Shown piece by piece: positions 7,128-12,169 of a stretch of 12,169 nucleotides of DNA. The number at the start of each line of letters is the position of its first letter. Positions within the stretch are counted from its first letter, which is position 1. Below the pieces are notes generated by a model. The model saw nothing but the letters and a program-made list of their open reading frames with translations, made no database searches and was not told the origin of the DNA. Origin of the DNA: Gemmatimonadaceae bacterium. GTDB taxonomy: Bacteria; Latescibacterota; UBA2968; UBA8231. The stretch is from the NCBI GenBank assembly GCA_002726335.1, contig PBSR01000209.1, forward strand, positions 1 through 12,169. Direction: 5' to 3'. A program made the position numbers and the translations under genes.

Positions 7128-8432
7128 TTGGTTTCCCTCTCCCGATACCTGCTCGCACAGCACCTGGCCCCCTTCGCCATGGGCTTCGGACTCATTCTGT
7201 TCGTACTCGTCATCGATGTCGTTCTGCAGATGCTCGACCAGGTCCTGAGCAAGGGCCTGGTGGTGGGTGTCGCGCTGCAGTTGTTCACCTACAACCTGGC
7301 CTGGATCGTCGCCCTCGCCGTGCCTATGGCCGTTCTCATCGCTGTGCTCATGGTCTTCGGCCGGCTGGCCGCCGACAACGAGTTGCTGGCCATGAAGGCG
7401 GCGGGGATCAGCTTCACGCGCGTGGTCATGCCGGTGGCGCTGGCGGCCCTGCTTCTGTCCGTAGGCATGATCTGGTTCAACGATCAGGTGCTGCCCGATG
7501 CCAACCACCGTGCCCGCGAGCTTGCCGCCAGCCTCCGACGCGCCAAGGCTGCCCTCGTCCTCAAGCAGAAGGAAGGTGTCTTCCTGCGGGATCTCGGGCC
7601 CTATCACCTGCTGATCCGGGGCGTCGACGAGGAGACCAACCAGCTGTCCGACCTCACCTTGTACGACACGGGACAACCGGGTCCGCCCACGACGCTGCGC
7701 GCGGCGACGGGCCGTATCGAGATCTTCGACGAAGGCCGGTACATGCGATTGGCCCTCGAGGATGGCGAGTATCATCGTGTCGACGGCGACGATCCCGAAC
7801 GAATTTCACGGGGCACCTTCGGCCGCCAGGTTCTTCATATCCGTGACACCAGCCGCGACTTCTCCGGCTACCGCTCCGCCTACCGAGGCGACCGTGAGAT
7901 GGACGTGGCGGCCATGCTCGCCGCCGTGGAAGCCACCCGGGTTGAAAACGGGCGAACCCTCACCGTCGTCGACTCCACGGTGGATGCCTTTGCCGCCGAG
8001 GCGGCGGTAGCCTCTGATGCAACCAGCTTCGCCGAGCGTAGTCGCCGGCTCAGCAGCCGCATCACGAAACAGCTGAGCCTCGTCGACACCCGGCGTCGCC
8101 GTGCCAACACCTACCTGGTGGAGGTGCACAAGAAGTTCTCCATCGCTCTCGCCTGTGTCGTTTTCGTCCTGGTGGGCGCCCCCGTGGGGGCTTTGACCAG
8201 AGCCCGCGGCACGGCCGTGTCGGTAGCGGTGAGCCTCGTCTTCTTCTTCGCCTTCTGGATGTTCCTTATCGGTGGTGAAGAACTGGCTGACCGTGGCTTC
8301 GTGCCCCCGGCTGTGGCCATGTGGGCGCCGGATGTCACCTTCGGTGTCATCGGCTTTCTGCTGACGAGGGCGGCCGTTCTCGACCGGCCACTGCTCGGAT
8401 TGCGCGAGCGCCTGCGCCGAACGCAGCCGTGA
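7128..8432 (+). CDS. lptF: LPS export ABC transporter permease LptF (YjgP/YjgQ family), 434 aa
   Basis: LptF and LptG form the inner-membrane heterodimer that, with the ATPase LptB, extracts LPS from the inner membrane and passes it to the LptC-A-D bridge. Six membrane segments are visible at about 16-36, 53-78, 98-117, 338-357, 364-383 and 398-415, three on each side of a large periplasmic beta domain (about 118-335), the family arrangement. Family motifs are ELLAMKAAGIS (85-95, cytoplasmic coupling loop) and VEVHKKFSIALACVVFVLVGAPVG (331-354, written here as one block of the fourth segment). The chosen start is TTG, because SLSRYLLAQHLAPF matches the normal LptF N-terminus; its ribosome site is weak. 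An in-frame GTG at 7008 would add 40 residues of no clear character. At 434 aa it is longer than E. coli LptF (366 aa), mainly through a charged helical insert at about 276-327. The stop overlaps the lptG start. Confidence 0.92.
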   Translation: MVSLSRYLLAQHLAPFAMGFGLILFVLVIDVVLQMLDQVLSKGLVVGVALQLFTYNLAWIVALAVPMAVLIAVLMVFGRLAADNELLAMKAAGISFTRVVMPVALAALLLSVGMIWFNDQVLPDANHRARELAASLRRAKAALVLKQKEGVFLRDLGPYHLLIRGVDEETNQLSDLTLYDTGQPGPPTTLRAATGRIEIFDEGRYMRLALEDGEYHRVDGDDPERISRGTFGRQVLHIRDTSRDFSGYRSAYRGDREMDVAAMLAAVEATRVENGRTLTVVDSTVDAFAAEAAVASDATSFAERSRRLSSRITKQLSLVDTRRRRANTYLVEVHKKFSIALACVVFVLVGAPVGALTRARGTAVSVAVSLVFFFAFWMFLIGGEELADRGFVPPAVAMWAPDVTFGVIGFLLTRAAVLDRPLLGLRERLRRTQP

Positions 8433-9505
8433 CCCGTCTCGACCGTTACATCCTGCGCCGGCACCTGGGTTGCCTGGCGCTGAGCGCCCTGGCCATGTGG
8501 CTCGTCACGCTCGTCATCGACCTCATCGAGAACATCGACACCTTCATCGACCACGAAGCGACACTGCTGCAGATCGCCCGCTATTACGTGTTTCGCACAC
8601 CGTACTGGGTCCTGCTGGCGTTGCCGATCACCACCTTGCTGGGCACGCTGTTTTCCCTGGGTGGCCTGGCTCGACGATCCGAAATCATCGCCGCCAAGGC
8701 CGCCGGCATTTCCCTGCACAGGCTGCTGACGCCGCTCTACCTGTTCTCGGTCGTTATGGCCTGCGCCGCCATTTGCTTCACTGATGTCATCGTTCCCGGA
8801 GCCACCTTCCGCTACAACACCACACGAGACGAGATCCGATCCTACAGCCGCAGCGACGGCTCGCGACGGCAGGTGCTGCTCCAGGATGTGGCCGGACAGT
8901 TCATCTTCGCCCGGTCCTATGACCACAAGCGCCGCCGCGCTCACCAGGTCACCTGGGAACGAACCGACGGCAGCCGTACCATCGAGCGCGCCACAGGCCG
9001 CGTGGCTTTGTGGCGGCCCGATCCGGGACGCTGGGTTCTGACCGACGGTCACTACTATCTGCTGGACGGCCCTGACCTTCAGGCGGCCCCCTTCGACTCG
9101 CTGGCTCTCACGCTTGTGCAGCTGTCGCCCGAGGATTTCGCCCGCCAGCAGAAGGAGCCCGAGGAGATGGATTACGCCGAACTGTCCGGTTACATCCAGA
9201 GGGCACGTACCAACGGTGAGGACGTGACCCGGCATGTGGTCGATCTGCACCTGAAGATCGCCTTCCCCTTCACGTGCGTCGTCATCTTCCTTCTCGGTGC
9301 GCCACTGGGAGCCGCCACCCGACGCGGTGGCCGCGCCAGCGCCTTCGGTCTGGGCGTGCTGATCTGTTTCGTGTTCTACGGATCGGTGAAGGCCGGACAG
9401 GCCCTCGGCTGGAATGGGATCCTCGCGCCATGGCTCGGGGCTTGGCTGGTGATTCTCGTCTTCGGTGCCCTCGGGCTGCTGCTGCTGCGTCGCGCCCATA
9501 CCTGA
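8429..9505 (+). CDS. lptG: LPS export ABC transporter permease LptG, 358 aa
   Basis: This is the second permease of the LptB2FG LPS exporter. The protein starts MTRLDRYILRRHL, the usual LptG N-terminus. Membrane segments lie at about 14-33, 59-80, 101-120, 276-294, 304-323 and 333-353, with the periplasmic beta-jellyroll domain between the third and fourth. Diagnostic stretches are SEIIAAKAAGIS (84-95), the LptG-type PEEMDYAELSGYIQRAR (244-260) and VDLHLKIAFPFTCVVIFLLG (271-290). Length is standard for LptG. The GTG start shares the tetranucleotide GTGA with the lptF stop and has no strong Shine-Dalgarno, so translation is probably coupled to lptF, consistent with 1:1 assembly. LptB, LptC and LptA genes are not in the window. 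Confidence 0.95.
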   Translation: MTRLDRYILRRHLGCLALSALAMWLVTLVIDLIENIDTFIDHEATLLQIARYYVFRTPYWVLLALPITTLLGTLFSLGGLARRSEIIAAKAAGISLHRLLTPLYLFSVVMACAAICFTDVIVPGATFRYNTTRDEIRSYSRSDGSRRQVLLQDVAGQFIFARSYDHKRRRAHQVTWERTDGSRTIERATGRVALWRPDPGRWVLTDGHYYLLDGPDLQAAPFDSLALTLVQLSPEDFARQQKEPEEMDYAELSGYIQRARTNGEDVTRHVVDLHLKIAFPFTCVVIFLLGAPLGAATRRGGRASAFGLGVLICFVFYGSVKAGQALGWNGILAPWLGAWLVILVFGALGLLLLRRAHT

Positions 9506-9513
9506 CATGGAAA

Positions 9514-9544
9514 GACCCCCGGACGACGAGCTCGAATGGGGGTC
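9514..9544. terminator. Hairpin between convergent lptG and HEAT-like gene, probable bidirectional terminator
   Basis: GACCCCC (9514-9520) pairs with GGGGGTC (9538-9544) over a 17-nt loop that contains the palindrome CGAGCTCG. An alternative register pairs CCGGAC (9519-9524) with GTCCGG (9542-9547). It starts 8 nt after the lptG stop and lies 39 nt past the end of the minus-strand gene. Neither side has a strong T-tract (only TTT on the minus strand), so it is a weak intrinsic terminator at best. Confidence 0.5.
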
Positions 9545-9582
9545 CGGCGCTTCCGTACGGGGACGGAGTCGACCTCGTGTGC

Positions 9583-10713
9583 TTACTTCAGGCCCTGCTG
9601 CAGGTGGTAGATCTTCAGCTTCAGTGCCGGGGACCGGCTCTTCCACTTTTCCAGCAGGTCCGACACGTGCGAGTGACTCTCGCCACCGGCGATCTTGTCG
9701 CTCAGATCCATCAGCATACGGGCCATGCGCTCGAGACGATCATCTGTGGCATTCACCGTCAGCCGTTCCAGGTCGTCGAGCAGCTCGGGGCCGATCACAT
9801 CCTGCGTGTTGCCCAGAGCCGCCTTCATGAAAGAGGCGTGTCTTCGGGCAAAGGTGTCATCGGCGGCACTGCGATTCACCAGATAGCGGATCAGTTCTCC
9901 CGATGGCGCCTGCAGCAGCGACTGCGACGCCAGGCGGGCGACGTGATGCCAGCTCTGCAGTTGCTCGGTGTCCTGAGCGGTCGGCTCGGTGGTCCACTCG
10001 GGACGGCTGCGCCCCTCGACGAACAACTCGAACATTGGCTGCGGTGGCAGCTGCGCCAGCACGTGCCTGAGGGCATCCCCCGTAACGCGATCGGCCACGT
10101 TCAGGATGTAGTCCACGGCGCGGGAGGTCAGACTCGAATGCAGCGACGCCAGTCGTTGTGTCAGGATGCGGTCGATATCGGGACCGCGACCGACGAGCAG
10201 TGCGTCGAGCAACGCTTCGAGCGTCGTCTCTCCGACGGGCAGACCGAGTGCCGCTTCACGCGCTACGCCCACCACCGGATGCAGCAGCAGTTCCTGCAGG
10301 ACGTCCCGTCCACGCAGCAGCCACGTGATCGCCGTGGCCACCTCGGGATCTTCCTCGACACGAATCCAGACGAGCACCCGTTCCATCTGTGAATGGCTCG
10401 CCAGCCATTGCCGGTGGAACCCGAGAACCTGTACCGCCGGCAGGCGTCGAGCGTCACCTGTGTCCTCGACGACAGCGCACAGCCTCTCGATGCCTTCGTC
10501 GCTGGGCACCAGGACCCGTAACTGGTCTGCCGCCTCCGCCTGGCGCACACCGTCACCCTCTGCCAGCAGCGTCAGCAGCTCCTCGAGATCGACCTCGGGC
10601 TCAGGCTGGTTGACGAGTGTCTCGGCGGCAGCGACAGGTGTCTCGGCCTTCTCTTCGGGCCGATCCTGGTCGTCGTCGGCGTCATCCCGCAGGTCTCGAA
10701 TGTCCATCACCAT
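9583..10713 (-). CDS. Helical-repeat (HEAT-like) protein of unknown function, 376 aa
   Basis: I do not recognise a named family. Residues 1-45 are an acidic, Pro/Ala/Glu-rich, probably disordered tail (RDLRDDADDDQDRPEEK). From about 42 onward the protein is nearly all helical, with regularly spaced Leu/Ala helices such as VDLEELLTLLAEGD, AVQVLGFHRQWLASH and VATAITWLLRGRDVLQELLL, the pattern of HEAT/ARM-type scaffolds. It ends in a basic helix (LLEKWKSRSPALKLKIYHLQ). No signal peptide, membrane segment or catalytic motif is visible, so it is probably cytoplasmic and binds a partner. It follows the PAS-like gene with an 8-nt gap. AGGAG at 10726-10730 overlaps the end of that gene and lies 12 nt before the ATG, a rather long spacing, so the two are likely translated from one message. 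Coding status is firm; the HEAT assignment rests on pattern only. Confidence 0.7.
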   Translation of the reverse strand: MVMDIRDLRDDADDDQDRPEEKAETPVAAAETLVNQPEPEVDLEELLTLLAEGDGVRQAEAADQLRVLVPSDEGIERLCAVVEDTGDARRLPAVQVLGFHRQWLASHSQMERVLVWIRVEEDPEVATAITWLLRGRDVLQELLLHPVVGVAREAALGLPVGETTLEALLDALLVGRGPDIDRILTQRLASLHSSLTSRAVDYILNVADRVTGDALRHVLAQLPPQPMFELFVEGRSRPEWTTEPTAQDTEQLQSWHHVARLASQSLLQAPSGELIRYLVNRSAADDTFARRHASFMKAALGNTQDVIGPELLDDLERLTVNATDDRLERMARMLMDLSDKIAGGESHSHVSDLLEKWKSRSPALKLKIYHLQQGLK

Positions 10714-10721
10714 GGGCTGTC

Positions 10722-11693
10722 TCAGCTCCTGTTGCCGCCCCGCAGGAAGAACTCCTGCAGGAACCAGTTGATCTGCTCCATCGCGATGCGGGCCTGCACG
10801 AGATGGTCTGTGTCGGGCTTCTCGAGGAAGCGTTCGACCATGGCCAGAGGATCGACCATCTCGGTCTTCAACCGCTGGAACAACTCTTCCTGCACCTCCG
10901 CCTGTATCTGCGAGACCTCCTCCAGAAGTGAGACATCGCGCAGCAGGATCAGAATCACCGTACCGGACGGCAATTGGTGACCGTGCAGGGTCACTTCAAG
11001 GGCCCTGGGCTCGGTCAACGAGAAGGACAGCGGCAGCACGGTGTCGAGGGCGGACAGGGGGTCCACCCCCGTGATCAGCTCGAAGGTCGCCCCGTCCAGC
11101 TGACCGGGGGCGACACCGAGCATGTCCGCGGCCCGGAGGTTCGCCATCTCCCGGGCGCCTGTGGGCAGCAGGACCATCATACCGAAGGGAAGCGCTTCGA
11201 TGAGATGGGACTCATCGATCCCGTGAGTCGGCATCAGTTCGGCGAGAGTCTGCTCGATCTCGCGCGTCAGAGCGTCGGACCGGTCGTCCGCCTCGAGCAG
11301 ATCGAGGAGGTCTTCACCGTCGCTCTGATCGGTCTCGGTCACCGGGTCCGTGGCCACAGCTCCCGAAAGGGATGCCAGTTCCACGGCGGCGGCACCGGCT
11401 GCCGGCGGGCTCGCGACGACGGGTTCGCTGGCGGCCTCCCCGAGGTCGGGCAGAATTCCGCCCAGATCGAGGGCCAGCGTGTAGCCGCTGCCCGAGTCGC
11501 GGAGAAATCCGGTTCTGCACAGGGACGTCAGTACATCCTCGAGAGCACCCGAGGGTTCACCCAGTCGCAGAGACAGGGCGATGACGTCGTCGTCGAGGAA
11601 GGGATTGGTCAACCACTCTTCCAGTACGCGACGCTGCAGATCGGCCTTCGGTGGACCGGGAAGGACCGAAAGGTCCCAGCCGTACATACTCAT
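10722..11693 (-). CDS. Winged-helix-like / PAS-like protein with degenerate HisKA-type helix, 323 aa
   Basis: Three parts are visible. Residues about 18-75 (RRVLEEWLTNPFLDDDVIAL ... LTSLCRTGFLRDSGSGYTL) look like a small winged-helix domain. An Ala/Pro/Asp-rich linker spans 80-140. Residues about 165-255 look like a PAS sensor fold (ALPFGMMVLLPTGAREMANL, AADMLGVAPGQL, then strands ending GTVILILLRDVS). A helix follows (258-315) whose RLKTEMVDPLAMVERFLE resembles the HisKA phospho-acceptor helix (SHELRTPL...), but Thr277 stands where His should be, and no ATP-binding domain follows. It therefore probably cannot act as a kinase; a dimeric sensor, adaptor or inactive partner is more likely. No membrane segment is seen. 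The ATG at 11693 has GGAG (11702-11705) 8 nt upstream. It is the first gene of a two-gene unit and is divergent from fliG. Domain calls are pattern-based. Confidence 0.65.
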   Translation of the reverse strand: MSMYGWDLSVLPGPPKADLQRRVLEEWLTNPFLDDDVIALSLRLGEPSGALEDVLTSLCRTGFLRDSGSGYTLALDLGGILPDLGEAASEPVVASPPAAGAAAVELASLSGAVATDPVTETDQSDGEDLLDLLEADDRSDALTREIEQTLAELMPTHGIDESHLIEALPFGMMVLLPTGAREMANLRAADMLGVAPGQLDGATFELITGVDPLSALDTVLPLSFSLTEPRALEVTLHGHQLPSGTVILILLRDVSLLEEVSQIQAEVQEELFQRLKTEMVDPLAMVERFLEKPDTDHLVQARIAMEQINWFLQEFFLRGGNRS

Positions 11694-11744
11694 CCGTCAA
11701 GCTCCAGGCGGCTGGCTGACTGGCCGGCCTGCCTTGGTGAGCCC

Positions 11745-11783
11745 GGGGAGGGGGCGTCAGAAAGGGTGCGTCTGGGGGAGGGG
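11745..11783 (+). other. G-run tract with potential to form a G-quadruplex
   Basis: Five runs of three or more G on the plus strand (11745-11748, 11750-11754, 11764-11766, 11774-11778, 11780-11783), separated by 1, 9, 7 and 1 nt. It lies 50-90 bp upstream of the PAS-like gene start, on the strand opposite to its message. Formation of a quadruplex is inference. Confidence 0.35.
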
Positions 11784-11812
11784 CCCTACGGGGAACTGCT
11801 GTTTTAATAGGG

Positions 11813-11821
11813 TGTTATGAA
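11813..11821 (+). promoter_or_regulatory. Weak extended -10 promoter candidate toward fliG
   Basis: TGTTATGAA fits TGnTATAAT loosely and lies in the only AT-rich island of the intergenic region. No -35 box is recognisable. The same island read on the minus strand (TATTAA, TATATT) could equally serve the PAS-like gene, so direction is uncertain. Confidence 0.2.
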
Positions 11822-12034
11822 TATAGGAACCGTCCGAGCAGTAAGGCAAGACCGGAGAAGATGCCCGCTGGCCCCGCGATTGCATGGTCTGTTCTGCGTG
11901 TGGGGTGCAGTGCCGCATGCTGGCCCCGACGACAAGACGTAACTGCTTTGTTTTCAATCTGATACGAGAGACTGCCGGGACCGGTCTATCGGTGAAGGTG
12001 GAACTTCATGCCGCGGTAAGCGGAAAAGATCGAC

Positions 12035-12041
12035 AGAGGGG
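12035..12041 (+). promoter_or_regulatory. Ribosome binding site for fliG
   Basis: AGAGGGG ending 4 nt before the ATG at 12046, with the GAGG core about 6 nt away. It supports this ATG as the start. Confidence 0.6.
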
Positions 12042-12045
12042 ACCC

Positions 12046-12169
12046 ATGAGCGACAGCGTGGACGCCGTAGCAAGTCAGAAGCTGCAGCACGAGGAAGAAG
12101 AGCCCGAGCTTTCTCCCAGAGAGAAGGTGGCGGTCATGATGGTGGCCCTCGGTCAGGAGAGCGCCGCCG
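12046..12169 (+). CDS. fliG: Flagellar motor switch protein FliG, N-terminal 41 residues (runs off right edge)
   Basis: FliG is the rotor protein of the flagellar C-ring that binds FliF and contacts the MotA stator. After a 24-residue polar, acidic leader (HEEEEPELSP), the protein reads REKVAVMMVALGQESAA, matching the start of the FliG N-terminal domain (typically g.eKAAillL.lGee.Aa.v). The leader is longer than in E. coli FliG, where this motif comes within about the first ten residues. The ATG has a good ribosome site. Only 41 codons are visible, so the EHPQR motif and C-terminal charged torque helix cannot be checked. A non-flagellar FliG-like protein is the alternative. The divergent PAS-like/HEAT-like unit starts 352 bp away. 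Confidence 0.72.
   Translation, partial: MSDSVDAVASQKLQHEEEEPELSPREKVAVMMVALGQESAA

Larger units (their letters stand above)
11694..12045. other. Divergent intergenic region between PAS-like gene and fliG
   Basis: 352 bp without a gene. From left to right it holds a G-run tract (11745-11783), an AT-rich island (11801-11826) that is the likeliest promoter area, a direct repeat GCTGGCCCCG (11868-11877 and 11919-11928), and three small hairpins just before the fliG ribosome site (11980-12023). I found no convincing sigma-54 (-24/-12) or sigma-28 flagellar promoter. Confidence 0.55.

Noticed and set aside
8111..9646. 511-aa open frame on the minus strand opposite lptG
   Set aside because: Antisense to a well-supported permease gene; the translation is low-complexity and Gln/Gly/Arg-rich with no family match.
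9274..10392. 372-aa plus-strand frame across the lptG 3' end and the HEAT-like gene
   Set aside because: It spans two genes and their terminator hairpin, has no plausible start context and shows no domain.
10974..11807. 277-aa plus-strand frame opposite the PAS-like gene
   Set aside because: Antisense shadow; the minus-strand frame has a ribosome site and a coherent domain order, whereas this one has neither.
11881..12045. Riboswitch, such as a c-di-GMP sensor, ahead of fliG
   Set aside because: None of the conserved sequence blocks of the known c-di-GMP riboswitch classes is present; only short generic hairpins are seen.

Overview
This is a GC-rich window from a diderm, LPS-bearing bacterium. 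It holds six protein genes in four transcription units; two of the genes run off the window edges. The giant SprA-type outer-membrane translocon gene is a marker of the type IX secretion system (T9SS). It is best known in Bacteroidota but also occurs in other FCB-group phyla. The high GC content, a likely flagellar fliG and the non-Bacteroidota look of the sequences suggest an FCB-relative such as Gemmatimonadota, Krumholzibacteriota, Eisenbacteria or Latescibacterota. That placement is inference and cannot be settled from this window.

Layout. (1) Minus strand, 1-6556: sprA (2068 aa), followed 24 nt later by a TTG-initiated, membrane-anchored ComEA-type helix-hairpin-helix protein that is cut by the left edge. 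(2) 6557-7127: a long divergent intergenic region. It contains a 165-bp structured element bounded by perfect 18-bp inverted repeats (6623-6787), which resembles a MITE or large REP element, and an extended -10 promoter candidate for the next operon. (3) Plus strand, 7128-9505: lptF and lptG, which overlap by 4 nt (GTGA). They encode the two permease subunits of the LPS export ABC transporter. (4) 9514-9544: a hairpin between convergent genes. (5) Minus strand, 9583-11693: an unusual two-gene unit. The first gene encodes a winged-helix-like/PAS-like protein ending in a histidine-kinase-type dimerisation segment that has Thr where the phospho-accepting His should be. The second encodes an all-helical, HEAT-like protein of unknown function. 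(6) 11694-12045: a divergent regulatory region with a G-run tract and small leader hairpins. (7) Plus strand, 12046 to the edge: the start of a FliG (flagellar switch) protein.

Most of the window concerns the cell envelope: SprA moves proteins through the outer membrane, LptFG moves LPS towards it, and FliG points to a rotary motor. The least explained part is the PAS-like/HEAT-like pair facing fliG. It could be a degenerate sensor and its helical-repeat partner, but no function can be assigned from sequence alone. I saw no tRNA, rRNA, CRISPR array or transposase gene.
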